The notes: generated from the letters alone by a model not told the origin. DNA of 64,000 nt from an uncultured Chloroflexales bacterium (GCA_937902315.1 CALGUG010000056.1:223313-287312), one strand, 5' to 3'. Positions 53,612 to 62,551 are shown, counted from the stretch's first letter. Numbers and translations: made by a program.

Positions 53612-54946
53612 ATGACAGCGATCTGGACACGCGAAACAGTTTTGGCCCTTGCTCCTGACAGTAGTTCAGCCAAAGCGGGCACGGGCCTCGCCACACTGCG
53701 CAAATGGCTTACTCTCGGCCAGAACGAAGAGGCACTGTGGGGCGAATGTCAAGGGAGCGGTAGCACACCCTACCAAACCCAAATCGACCTCTCCGAGCCA
53801 GCCTTTCGCTGCTCGTGCCCGAGCCGCAAATTCCCCTGCAAACATGCGATCGGATTGCTGCTGCTCTATGCCGAGCAAGCCGCCAGCTTCCAACAGAAAC
53901 AGCCGCCCGAATGGGTCGCGAAGTGGTTAGAAAGCCGAGCGCAACGCTCCGAGCGTAAGGCGCAGAAAGCGCAAGCCTCAGAACCAAAAGATCTTGAGGC
54001 ACAAGCCAAACGCAACGCCCAACGCCAAAAACGGGTAGAGGCTGGCCTCAAAGAACTTGAAACCTGGCTTCACGACCTTGTACGCAACGGCATCAGCTCG
54101 GTTCAGGCCGAAGGCTATGCCTTTTGGGATAAACCCGCCGCTCGCTTGATCGACGCCCAAGCTGGTGCGCTAGCCCGCCGTCTGCGCGAAATGCCAGCCC
54201 GCATCTTTGGCAAAGAGCAGTGGGCCGACGATCTGCTCGAAGAGCTGAGCAAGATCCATTTGATCATCGAAGGTTTTAAGCGGATCGATGCGCTTCCCGA
54301 GCCGCTACAACACGATCTACGCGTTGCGATCGGCTGGCCCCAACGCGAGGAAGATCTGGCCGCCGCCGAGCCAGTGAGCGGTATATGGACGGTTGTCGGA
54401 CAAACAGAAGAGCAAGCGGAACCGATGAAGAGTCGACGTACTTGGCTCTATGAGCAGGCAAGCCAGCGTTACGCGCTGCTGCTCGAATTCGTCCCGCGCT
54501 TCCAGGCCTTCGATCTGGCTCTGGTGCCAGCGGCTACGTTTGAAGCGACCCTGCGCTACTTCCCGAGCAACTATCCTCTGCGAGCCGCGCTACAAAACAA
54601 GAAAGAGCTGAGCACTTCGCCAGCCCCTAGCGGCTATCAATCGATCGATGAGCTGCTCGATAGCTACAGCCGCGCTCTAAGCCAAAAACCATGGCTCAAC
54701 GAATTCCCCATGCTGCTCGATCGCGCCTGCATTAGCATGCTACCGAACGACAATAAACGTTTTGTACTTCGCGATCAGCACGACCAAGGATTGCCGATCG
54801 CACCCGATTTCGAGCGATATCTCGAATATCTGGCCTACATTGGCGGCCAACCAGCCACAATCTTTGGCGAATGGGACGGTTATGTTTTCAGGCCCCTCAG
54901 TATGTGGGGCGAAGCTGGCTATAGCTTCTTCGGAGTGGAGGTGTAG
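53612..54946 (+). CDS. SWIM zinc-finger protein, first gene of a five-gene MoxR/VWA operon
   Basis: 444 residues. Near the N-terminus is a SWIM zinc finger with C67-x-C69-x6-C76-x-H78 (FRCSCPSRKFPCKHAIG), a fold that binds nucleic acid or protein. A charged Lys/Glu/Gln coiled stretch follows (about 105-145), then a largely helical C-terminal region with no recognised fold. In other bacteria SWIM proteins of this kind occur beside DUF5691, MoxR, DUF5682 and VWA genes, as here. The next gene starts 1 base after its stop, so the operon begins here. Its role may be recognition of the operon's target; this is inference. Confidence 0.9.
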   Translation: MTAIWTRETVLALAPDSSSAKAGTGLATLRKWLTLGQNEEALWGECQGSGSTPYQTQIDLSEPAFRCSCPSRKFPCKHAIGLLLLYAEQAASFQQKQPPEWVAKWLESRAQRSERKAQKAQASEPKDLEAQAKRNAQRQKRVEAGLKELETWLHDLVRNGISSVQAEGYAFWDKPAARLIDAQAGALARRLREMPARIFGKEQWADDLLEELSKIHLIIEGFKRIDALPEPLQHDLRVAIGWPQREEDLAAAEPVSGIWTVVGQTEEQAEPMKSRRTWLYEQASQRYALLLEFVPRFQAFDLALVPAATFEATLRYFPSNYPLRAALQNKKELSTSPAPSGYQSIDELLDSYSRALSQKPWLNEFPMLLDRACISMLPNDNKRFVLRDQHDQGLPIAPDFERYLEYLAYIGGQPATIFGEWDGYVFRPLSMWGEAGYSFFGVEV

Positions 54947-54947
54947 C

Positions 54948-56546
54948 GTGAACTGGGATGATCTGATTGCAAGCGCCCTGATCGGCAGCGCCCGCCGTCC
55001 GCTCAAGCTCGCGCCCGATGCGAGCGCACTAGGAGCGCTGAGCAGCAAACTCACAGAACTGTCGCCAGAAGCTCAACTGCTGAGCGCGGCCGCACTAAGC
55101 AGTCTCTACCGCAAGGCGGGCCGCACAGCGCTTAGCTTAGGCCCCAGCGAGCTGCAAGCAGCCCCACCTAATAGCTCAGCCGAATGTTCGTTTTTTCTGA
55201 GCCAGATCTTTGTGCAGATCTGTGAACGAAGCGAGTACGCCAGCTTGATCCCCGAGTTTTGTGCTGGCCTCAAACAGCGCAACTTGGTGCTGCACCGCTC
55301 GATATTGGTGCGCGCCCTCAAAGCCATCCGCCTTCATAACGGCGAAAAACGCCAAGCCTTGATCGAGGTCTTGGGCGAGCGCGGCACTTGGCTGATGCAG
55401 TATGCCGAGCACATGAACAAATTCCAGCCTCTAGAAGAGATCGATCTCGACAACGAGGCGCTCGTTCAGAACTATTGGGAAACTAGCACGCACAACCAGC
55501 GCTTAACGCTCTTGGCACGCCTACGAGAACACGACCCCGCCCGTGCGCGCGAGCTGTTGCGCAGCAATTGGCAACAAGAGACAGCCCAAAACCGAGCTGA
55601 GTTACTTTCTAAGCTTCAGATCGGGCTGAGCATGGATGACGAGCCGCTGCTCGAAGAGACGCTCGAGAATCGCAGCCAAACGGTGCGCCTGCAAGCCGCT
55701 GATCTGCTCGCCCGCCTGCCAGCATCGCGCTTGAGCCAGCGCATGCGAGTACGAGCCGAACACTACATCAAGCTCAAAGCGCAGCCAAGAATGGGCTTAA
55801 AGAGCAAAATCGCTAAGCTTTTTGGAGAACAAGAAGTAGTGCCCGCCTTCCAGATCGAATTGCCTCCTGAACATGATGGAGAGCTGTGGCGCGATGGCAT
55901 CGATGGCAAGCAACATGTCTCTGACCTAGGCATACGGGCAGGGATCTTGATGCAATTGATCGCCGCCACGCCGCTCGACTACTGGGCAGAGAGCGGTTTC
56001 GATCAAAGCAGCTTGATCACAGCGGCCCAACACGACGAATGGGCAAAAGCAATCATCGCTGGGTGGGTGCTAGCTACCCTACGCCAACAGAATCTCGATT
56101 GGGCGATAGCACTTAGCAAACAGCCCCTTGCTGTGTTGCAACATGCATCGCACGGATCGTTGGAGCAACTACTTGACATGCTGCCTAGAGAGCAGCAAGA
56201 GGCGCTCGCTACCACAATTTTTCTCCAAGTGAAAGAAGATAAAAAGCTGCGCAACGTCTTGTTGCACATTATGAGCGCAATGAAACGCCCTTGGAGCGCA
56301 GCCCTCACCGATGGAGTATTCGAGCATCTGCATGAGGTGATCACAAACAACGAACACAACAACACACTCTTCAACCCTCATAATCTCGATTGGCTGGCGG
56401 CGGTCGATATGGAACGGGCGCACTACTGGCTCCCTCAGTTGCTTGAGCTGGCCAAACAGAAGCAAGCGTTCATGCTGAATGTGATCGAAAAGTACGTCAG
56501 ATTCTACGAGTTTCGCAATCGTATGCTAAAGGAGTTATCGCGATGA
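54948..56546 (+). CDS. DUF5691-family protein
   Basis: 532 residues from the GTG at 54948, chosen because GGAGG lies upstream and it follows the SWIM stop by one base. The same frame is open further upstream inside the SWIM gene, but that part is antagonistic to operon spacing. The sequence is almost entirely helical with repeated Leu/Ala patterns (RSQTVRLQAADLLARLPASR), resembling a HEAT-like scaffold. No catalytic motif is seen. It overlaps the MoxR gene by four bases (ATGA). The name rests on recall of family and context; function unknown. Confidence 0.82.
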   Translation: MNWDDLIASALIGSARRPLKLAPDASALGALSSKLTELSPEAQLLSAAALSSLYRKAGRTALSLGPSELQAAPPNSSAECSFFLSQIFVQICERSEYASLIPEFCAGLKQRNLVLHRSILVRALKAIRLHNGEKRQALIEVLGERGTWLMQYAEHMNKFQPLEEIDLDNEALVQNYWETSTHNQRLTLLARLREHDPARARELLRSNWQQETAQNRAELLSKLQIGLSMDDEPLLEETLENRSQTVRLQAADLLARLPASRLSQRMRVRAEHYIKLKAQPRMGLKSKIAKLFGEQEVVPAFQIELPPEHDGELWRDGIDGKQHVSDLGIRAGILMQLIAATPLDYWAESGFDQSSLITAAQHDEWAKAIIAGWVLATLRQQNLDWAIALSKQPLAVLQHASHGSLEQLLDMLPREQQEALATTIFLQVKEDKKLRNVLLHIMSAMKRPWSAALTDGVFEHLHEVITNNEHNNTLFNPHNLDWLAAVDMERAHYWLPQLLELAKQKQAFMLNVIEKYVRFYEFRNRMLKELSR

Positions 56547-57637
56547 GCAATCCAACCGAAACAGTCCTACGCCAACATGCAGAGCAGCAGTACGCAGAAG
56601 AGCTAGCGGAACTCGCAAAAGTCGATACACGCCCGCGTCCACCTCAGTGGAAGCTTTCGCCTTGGGCTGTCGCCACCTATTTGATGGGCGGTAAGCTGGA
56701 GAACGGCTTTGAGGTGACGCCTAAATATATCGGCAATCGCCGCCTGATCGAGATCGCGATCGCCACGCTCACCACCGATCGCGCCTTACTGCTTATGGGC
56801 GTGCCGGGAACCGCCAAATCGTGGGTTTCAGAACACCTCGCCGCCGCGATCTCGGGCGATTCGACTCTGCTGATTCAGGGCACAGCGGGCACCAGCGAAG
56901 AATCGATACGTTATGGCTGGAACTACGCCCGTCTGCTGGCCGAGGGCCCATCGCGCCAAGCCTTGGTTGAAAGCCCGCTGATGCGCGCCATGGCCCAAGG
57001 CAAGCTGGCCCGCATCGAAGAGCTGACCCGTATCCCCGCCGATGTGCAAGATACCCTCATCACCATCCTTTCGGAGAAAACTCTGCCCATCCCCGAGCTA
57101 AACGACGAAGTGCAGGCCAAACGTGGCTTCAATGTGATCGCCACCGCCAACAACCGCGACCGTGGCGTAAACGAGCTATCGAGCGCGCTCAAGCGCCGTT
57201 TCAACACCGTAGTTTTGCCCGTGCCCGAGACCGCCAACGAAGAGGTCGAGATCGTACAACAGCGCGTCAGCAGCTTAGGTCGTGCCCTCGAGCTGCCAGC
57301 CGAGCCACCTGCGATCGAAGAGATCCGGCGTGTGGTTACGATCTTCCGCGAGTTGCGCAACGGCGTCACCAGCGACGGCAAGACCAAGCTCAAGTCGCCC
57401 AGCGGCACCATGAGCACCGCCGAAGCGATCTCGGTGGTAAACAACGGCTTAGCCTTGGCGGGCCACTTCGGCGATGGCCGCCTCACCGCCTCGGATCTGG
57501 CAGCCGGTCTTGTGGGCGCGGTGGTCAAAGATCCGGTGCAAGATCGCGTGGTGTGGCTGGAATACCTCGAAACGGTCGTGAAAGAGCGCGACGGCTGGAA
57601 GGATCTCTATCGCGCATGCCGCGACGTGACCAATTAA
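56543..57637 (+). CDS. MoxR-type AAA+ ATPase
   Basis: 364 residues. Walker A is G86-VPGTAK-S93. The Walker B position reads I158-E159-E160 (LARIEELTRIP) where most MoxR proteins have DE. Sensor 1 is in VIATANNRDRG, and the arginine finger region is ALKRRFNTV (R218, R219). The lid domain follows. MoxR proteins form rings that remodel partner proteins together with VWA proteins; one is encoded two genes downstream. The start overlaps the DUF5691 stop, showing translational coupling. Confidence 0.93.
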   Translation: MSNPTETVLRQHAEQQYAEELAELAKVDTRPRPPQWKLSPWAVATYLMGGKLENGFEVTPKYIGNRRLIEIAIATLTTDRALLLMGVPGTAKSWVSEHLAAAISGDSTLLIQGTAGTSEESIRYGWNYARLLAEGPSRQALVESPLMRAMAQGKLARIEELTRIPADVQDTLITILSEKTLPIPELNDEVQAKRGFNVIATANNRDRGVNELSSALKRRFNTVVLPVPETANEEVEIVQQRVSSLGRALELPAEPPAIEEIRRVVTIFRELRNGVTSDGKTKLKSPSGTMSTAEAISVVNNGLALAGHFGDGRLTASDLAAGLVGAVVKDPVQDRVVWLEYLETVVKERDGWKDLYRACRDVTN

Positions 57638-57646
57638 GGCAGAGCG

Positions 57647-59968
57647 ATGAACGAACGCATTCATCTCTTCGGCATTCGTCACCACGGCCCCGGCTCGGCT
57701 CGCTCGCTGTTGCAAGCGCTCAACGAACTAAGCCCCGACATCGTTTTGATCGAAGGGCCGCCCGATGCCGCCGATCTGATTCCGCTGGCAGCGCACCCTG
57801 ATATGCAACCGCCAGTTGCGCTCTTGGTCTATACGCCCGACGATCCTTCACAAGCGGTCTATTACCCCTTCGCGCGCTTCTCGCCCGAATGGCAGGCCCT
57901 GCGTTTCGCCCTGAACAAGCAAATTCCGGCCCGGTTTATCGACCTGCCAATGACACATCAGTTGGCACAAGAGCGCGAAGAGCGCAACAAACAGGCTACA
58001 GAAGAGGCTGAACAAGCGCCAGAGCGACAAAGCGACGGGCCATTCGAGCATGAGGAAGAGTCTAAAGCGGAACTGACGCCAGAAGAGATCTGGCAAGAGC
58101 GCCTGCGACGCGATCCGCTCAGCCAACTGGCCCAAGCGGCGGGCTTTGAAGATAGCGAGCGCTGGTGGAACTTTATGATCGAGCAGCGCGGCAACAGCCA
58201 AGGTCTATTCGAGGCGATCCGCGAAGCTATGATCGCGCTACGCCAAGAGGGCCAACGCAGCTACGAAAGTCCCGAGCGCGAACTCTACGAAGCGAGGCGC
58301 GAAGCGTGGATGCGTCAAGCGCTACGAGCCGCCCTAAACGAAGGCTTCGAGCGCATCGCCGTGGTCTGTGGCGCTTGGCATGTGCCCGCCTTGGCCGAGC
58401 TTCCGCCAGCCAAAGAGGATCAAGCCTTGCTGAAAGGTTTACCCAAGCTCAAAGTGCAGGCGACGTGGATCCCCTGGACCTTCGAGCGGCTCAGCATGGC
58501 GAGCGGCTATGGCGCTGGGGTCGAGTCGCCGGGCTGGTACGACCACCTTTGGGAGTATAACGAACGCAGCAGCATCGTACCCGCATGGATGACGCGGGTG
58601 GCGCGCCTGTTGCGCGACGAAGGGCTGGATGCATCCTCCGCCAGCGTGATCGAAGCGGTGCGTTTGGCCGATGCGCTGGCCGCTATGCGCGACCGACCGC
58701 TGCCCGGCCTGCAAGAACTGAACGAAGCCAGCGAAGCGCTCTTCTGCTTTGGCGACAGCTTGCCACTGCAATTGATCAGCCATAAGCTGATTATCGGCGA
58801 GGTTTTGGGGCAGGTACCAGACGAAACACCTATGGTGCCGCTCCAACAAGATCTGACTCGCGAACAGAAACGCCTGCGTCTGCCAGCCGAAGCGACCGCT
58901 CGCCCCTACGATCTCGACCTGCGCAAAGCCACCGATCTCGGGCGCAGCCAGCTCTTGCACCGTCTGAACCTGTTGGGCATTCCCTGGGGCACGCTGATCA
59001 CGACCCGCAGCAGCACCGGAACCTTCCGCGAGGAGTGGCGGCTCGAATGGCAGCCCGAGATGATGGTAGCCCTGATCAGCGCCGGAGTATGGGGCAATAC
59101 TATTCAAAGTGCTGCCAGCGCTGCAGCCCGTAAACGGGCCGAGGAAGCCGATGAGCTGGCCGAACTGACCAAACTTGTCGACGTGGTCTTGCTGGCTGAT
59201 CTGCCCGACTCGATCGAGTTTATCGTCCAACGGATCGAGACGGTTGCCGCGCTCTCTAGCGATGTACTACACCTGATGGCTGCCCTGCCGCCGCTCGCCA
59301 ACGTGCTGCGTTACGGCAATGTCCGCCAAACTGATACCAGCATGCTCGCTCAGGTAGTCGACGGCTTGGTGGCGCGCATCTGCATCGGTCTGCCGCCCGC
59401 CTGTGGCTCGCTCAACGATGATGCCGCCGAAACGGTATTCAAGCATATGATCGCGGTGAACAATGCGATCGCGCTGCTCCAGAACGACGACTATACCCGC
59501 GATTGGCAAGCCACGCTCACTCTGCTCAGCCAACGCGACAACCTACACGGTCTGATCGCCGGGCGTGCCTACCGCCTGCTGCTCGATCGCAACCAGCTCT
59601 CGCGCGAAGAGACCGCCGCACGCATGTCGTATGCGCTCTCGAACGCGAGCGATCCGAGCTACGCCGCCACTTGGATTGAAGGTTTGCTGCGCGAGGGTGC
59701 GGTCACCCTGCTCTACGACGACTTACTCTGGCAGGTACTCGACGAATGGGTCTGCAGCTTGAACGACGACAGCTTCATTGCAGTGTTGCCGCTCTTGCGA
59801 CGCACCTTCTCGACCTTCGCACCCGCCGAACGACGCCAACTCGGAGAGCGCGCCAAAGGCACGCAGGCCTCGACGGGCACGCTCAGCAAACTTCAAAGCA
59901 GCGAGCTCGACCCAGAACGAGCCGAACGAGTATTGCCCTTAGTTGCTCAGCTTTTGGGCCTCAGCTAG
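57647..59968 (+). CDS. DUF5682-family protein with EreA/TraB-like motifs
   Basis: 773 residues. The N-terminal ~260 residues carry FGIRHHGPGSARSL (H12, H13), VLIEGPPDA (E36) and CGAWHVPAL (G-x-x-H, H245). This spacing resembles the active site of EreA/TraB/Tiki-like proteins. A charged insertion (105-150) interrupts it. The remaining ~500 residues are helical (RLRLPAEATARPYDLDLRKA; QSAASAAARKRAEEADELAE) without a known catalytic motif. It starts 9 bases after the MoxR stop. Enzymatic activity is inferred only from the conserved His/Glu pattern. Context ties it to the MoxR/VWA pair. Confidence 0.85.
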   Translation: MNERIHLFGIRHHGPGSARSLLQALNELSPDIVLIEGPPDAADLIPLAAHPDMQPPVALLVYTPDDPSQAVYYPFARFSPEWQALRFALNKQIPARFIDLPMTHQLAQEREERNKQATEEAEQAPERQSDGPFEHEEESKAELTPEEIWQERLRRDPLSQLAQAAGFEDSERWWNFMIEQRGNSQGLFEAIREAMIALRQEGQRSYESPERELYEARREAWMRQALRAALNEGFERIAVVCGAWHVPALAELPPAKEDQALLKGLPKLKVQATWIPWTFERLSMASGYGAGVESPGWYDHLWEYNERSSIVPAWMTRVARLLRDEGLDASSASVIEAVRLADALAAMRDRPLPGLQELNEASEALFCFGDSLPLQLISHKLIIGEVLGQVPDETPMVPLQQDLTREQKRLRLPAEATARPYDLDLRKATDLGRSQLLHRLNLLGIPWGTLITTRSSTGTFREEWRLEWQPEMMVALISAGVWGNTIQSAASAAARKRAEEADELAELTKLVDVVLLADLPDSIEFIVQRIETVAALSSDVLHLMAALPPLANVLRYGNVRQTDTSMLAQVVDGLVARICIGLPPACGSLNDDAAETVFKHMIAVNNAIALLQNDDYTRDWQATLTLLSQRDNLHGLIAGRAYRLLLDRNQLSREETAARMSYALSNASDPSYAATWIEGLLREGAVTLLYDDLLWQVLDEWVCSLNDDSFIAVLPLLRRTFSTFAPAERRQLGERAKGTQASTGTLSKLQSSELDPERAERVLPLVAQLLGLS

Positions 59969-59981
59969 CGCAGGAGAAATT

Positions 59982-61133
59982 ATGTCAAGCATATCGCAAG
60001 AAGAACGTCTGCGCCGCTGGCGTCTACTGCTCGGTGGCAAACAGAACGATGGCACCAGTTTAAAGCTCAGCGTCCAAGATCAACAGATGGATGCTGCTCT
60101 CGAAGCGCTCTACGATTCCGATCGCAGAGCTGGGTTAGGCTCGTCTTCGCCCAAAGTGGCCCGCTGGCTGGGCGATATCCGTAGCTTCTTCCCAAGCTCG
60201 GTTGTGCGCGTTATGCAGCAAGACGCCCTTGAACGGCTTAACTTGCGCGAGATGTTATTGCAACCAGAGCTATTGGAGCAAGTTGAGCCAGATGTGCATA
60301 TGGTCGCCAACCTCTTGGCGCTCAGCCGCGTTATGCCAGAGAGCACCAAAGAGACCGCTCGTATGGTGGTGCGACGAGTGGTCGAAGAGCTGCAGCGCAA
60401 GCTCGAAGCGCCCACGCGCCAAGCCGTGATGGGCAGCCTCAACCGAGCGATTCGCAATAATCGCCCGCGCCACAACGAGATCGACTGGAATCGCACTATT
60501 CGCGCCAATCTGAAGAACTACCAGCCCGACTACAACACCGTCATCCCCGAGCGCCTGATCGGCTACGGACGCAAGCGCAGTTCCTTGCGCGAGATCATTC
60601 TCTGTGTCGACCAAAGCGGCTCCATGGGCAGCTCGGTAGTCTACTCAGGTATCTTTGGCTCGGTGTTGGCTTCGCTGCCAGCGGTCTCGACGCGCATCGT
60701 TGTGTTCGACACCGAAGTCATTGACCTGAGCGACGAGCTCGACGATCCGGTCGATGTGCTCTTCGGCGTTCAGTTGGGCGGCGGCACCGACATCAATCGC
60801 GCCGTCGCCTATTGCCAAGGCTTGATGCAGCGCCCGCAAGAGACGATCTTTGTGCTGATCAGCGACCTCTACGAGGGCGGCATGGCCCAAGAGCTGCTCA
60901 AACGCGCCCACACAATTGTCAGCTCAGGTGTGCAGTTTATCACGCTCTTAGCACTCAGCGACGACGGCGCCCCCAGCTACGACAATCACCTTGCAGCTCA
61001 ACTTTCTGCCTTAGGAGTGCCATCTTTCGCTTGTACACCCGATCTCTTCCCCGATCTTATGGCGGCAGCCATTAACAAACAAGACCTCAAGCTCTGGGCG
61101 GCTAGTCACGACATCGTTGTGGCAGGTCGCTAA
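59982..61133 (+). CDS. VWA-domain protein with intact MIDAS (CoxE-like), last gene of the operon
   Basis: 383 residues from the ATG at 59982, which has AGGAG 5 bases upstream and follows the DUF5682 stop by 13 bases. A helical N-terminal region (1-200) precedes a von Willebrand A domain with a complete metal-ion site: D210-x-S212-x-S214 in CVDQSGSMGSS, T269 in GGGTDINRA and D295 in LISDLYEGG. Such proteins bind substrates through Mg2+ and are the usual partners of MoxR rings. No signal peptide, so cytosolic. A hairpin terminator follows and closes the operon. Confidence 0.92.
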   Translation: MSSISQEERLRRWRLLLGGKQNDGTSLKLSVQDQQMDAALEALYDSDRRAGLGSSSPKVARWLGDIRSFFPSSVVRVMQQDALERLNLREMLLQPELLEQVEPDVHMVANLLALSRVMPESTKETARMVVRRVVEELQRKLEAPTRQAVMGSLNRAIRNNRPRHNEIDWNRTIRANLKNYQPDYNTVIPERLIGYGRKRSSLREIILCVDQSGSMGSSVVYSGIFGSVLASLPAVSTRIVVFDTEVIDLSDELDDPVDVLFGVQLGGGTDINRAVAYCQGLMQRPQETIFVLISDLYEGGMAQELLKRAHTIVSSGVQFITLLALSDDGAPSYDNHLAAQLSALGVPSFACTPDLFPDLMAAAINKQDLKLWAASHDIVVAGR

Positions 61134-61152
61134 AATTCTCCCCTTCGCACCA

Positions 61153-61194
61153 AAAAGAGGGTTTTATCACATCTACAGTGATAAGCCCTCTTTT
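61153..61194 (+). terminator. Terminator of the five-gene operon
   Basis: A long stem (AAAGAGGG / CCCTCTTT, then TTATCAC / GTGATAA with one bulge) and a 7-base loop end in TTTT, 20 bases after the VWA stop. Confidence 0.88.
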
Positions 61195-61428
61195 GCATAC
61201 AAACAAGCAGAAAGTTGTTATTTTACACATTATTTAAAAGATTTTACTATTCTCCATTCACAAACGCACCCAAAGTGTAATCAACGCGTTTTCATTAGGT
61301 TATTCTTACGTTCGTATCATTTTTACTGAATATAAATAGCATACATCTTTGTAATTTACACCCCATTTCATAGCAACTTACAAAATTGGTTTGTAAAAGA
61401 TATTAAACGGTTGGCTTTTGGTTAGGCT

Positions 61429-61437
61429 TGCTACAAT
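61429..61437 (+). promoter_or_regulatory. Extended -10 promoter of the methyltransferase gene
   Basis: TGCTACAAT fits the extended -10 pattern, 35 bases before the start at 61472. TTGGCT at 61411-61416 is a possible but too close -35. Confidence 0.5.
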
Positions 61438-61471
61438 ACAAATTAGATAGAAGCACAGATCGGAGGTCAAA

Positions 61472-62290
61472 ATGTTTAATCTACACAGCCACAAACACGC
61501 TCCATCTCAGGCAAAACAAAGCTTCCGAACGCTCTCACAGATCGGTTTCGACGCATTTCAAGAAGAGACTGTTCAGTTTATGCCTTGGGCCTTGCAGCAC
61601 ATCAAGTGGAATGCAAGTCTACACATTCTCGATTGTGGCTGTGGGGCGAGTGGCTACCTCCATCAGGCCATTCAAGCAGGGTTAGCCCCTAAAAACTGCC
61701 ATGTGATCGATAAAAACAAAACGCTTACTCGCGAAATCAAACAAACGTGGGCGCCGTCTTCTAGTCTGCCCCAGATCATCAATGGCGACCATTCCTACCT
61801 TCCCCTTCCCGCTGCGAGCATCGACAATGCCTTAGCGATGCATATCTTCGCTCGCCTCGATGATATATCGGCCTGTTTAGCTGAGATTCGACGTGTTTTG
61901 CGCCCCGACGGCCAACTGCTTGTCTCGACCAACAGCGTATCGCATCTCCACGAGTTGACGAGCTTATTTAGCCAAAGCGTCAAACGTTTCAGCGGTGTTT
62001 CGTTCCAGTATCCGGTCTGCATGTTCTCGCGCGAAAACGGCGAAAACTTTTTAGAGTACCACTTCGCCAACATCCAACGCTACGACTTTAGGCACACCAT
62101 CGCTTGTCGCAGCTCGCGAGCACTGATAAGCTTTATCGAAAAACAGCGCCCACAGCTCGAACGCCTACTGCCAAGCACGCTCGGTTGGGATCTGGTGGTA
62201 GAAGATCTTGAATATCAGATCGATCTACAGATCAAGCAGACCGGCAGCTTCAGAACGCAGATCAAACGCTGTATCTTCCTCTGCTCGTAA
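61472..62290 (+). CDS. Class I SAM-dependent methyltransferase
   Basis: 272 residues. HILDCGCGASGYLHQAI is SAM-binding motif I, CHVIDKN motif II, and the later LAEIRRVLRPDGQLLVSTNS is the post-motif typical of Methyltransf_11-type enzymes. The C-terminal ~90 residues are not recognised. GGAGG lies 6 bases before the ATG. It stands alone between two terminators, so the substrate cannot be guessed. Possible targets are small molecules, lipids or quinones. Confidence 0.9.
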   Translation: MFNLHSHKHAPSQAKQSFRTLSQIGFDAFQEETVQFMPWALQHIKWNASLHILDCGCGASGYLHQAIQAGLAPKNCHVIDKNKTLTREIKQTWAPSSSLPQIINGDHSYLPLPAASIDNALAMHIFARLDDISACLAEIRRVLRPDGQLLVSTNSVSHLHELTSLFSQSVKRFSGVSFQYPVCMFSRENGENFLEYHFANIQRYDFRHTIACRSSRALISFIEKQRPQLERLLPSTLGWDLVVEDLEYQIDLQIKQTGSFRTQIKRCIFLCS

Positions 62291-62320
62291 GCACAATGAG
62301 CCACAAATTCTCCCCTTCAA

Positions 62321-62358
62321 CAAAGAGAGAACGCAGGGTTGGCTGTGTTCTCTCTTTG
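62321..62358. terminator. Bidirectional terminator between convergent genes
   Basis: CAAAGAGAGAACGCAG pairs with CTGTGTTCTCTCTTTG (16 bp with one G-T pair) around a GGTTGG loop, 30 bases after the methyltransferase stop. Confidence 0.82.
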
Positions 62359-62455
62359 GCAAGCAGAGCCTAATCTCCTTGCGCCTAGCATTGGAAATAC
62401 CGTTACAAATTGTGTTTTCGACAGCCCTTCCGCGCACAGAGAGCGCCGTATTGAA

Positions 62456-62525
62456 GGGCAGGATGCTGGTAGCCGTAGGCGGACGCGCTAAGGAACGTAT
62501 GGAAGGGAAAACCCTTATCGCCAAC
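62456..62525 (+). repeat. Family B repeat, copy 17
   Basis: Forward copy: AGGATGCTGGTAGCCGTAGG, CGGACGCGCTAAGGAACGTA, and the closing TCGCCAACG. It lies between the convergent methyltransferase and phosphodiesterase genes. Confidence 0.82.
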
Positions 62526-62551
62526 GCAATACAGAGCTTGATAAGCTGAAA

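Noticed and set aside
54762..54947. An upstream extension of the DUF5691 protein
   Set aside because: It lies inside the SWIM gene in another frame. A GTG at 54948 with a ribosome site gives normal operon spacing.
58439..59230. A 263-codon minus-strand ORF inside the DUF5682 gene
   Set aside because: It is a shadow of a GC-rich coding strand with no own motifs or start signal.
1441..62525. Family B repeats as a possible CRISPR array
   Set aside because: Copies are kilobases apart, in both orientations, with no regular spacers and no cas genes.
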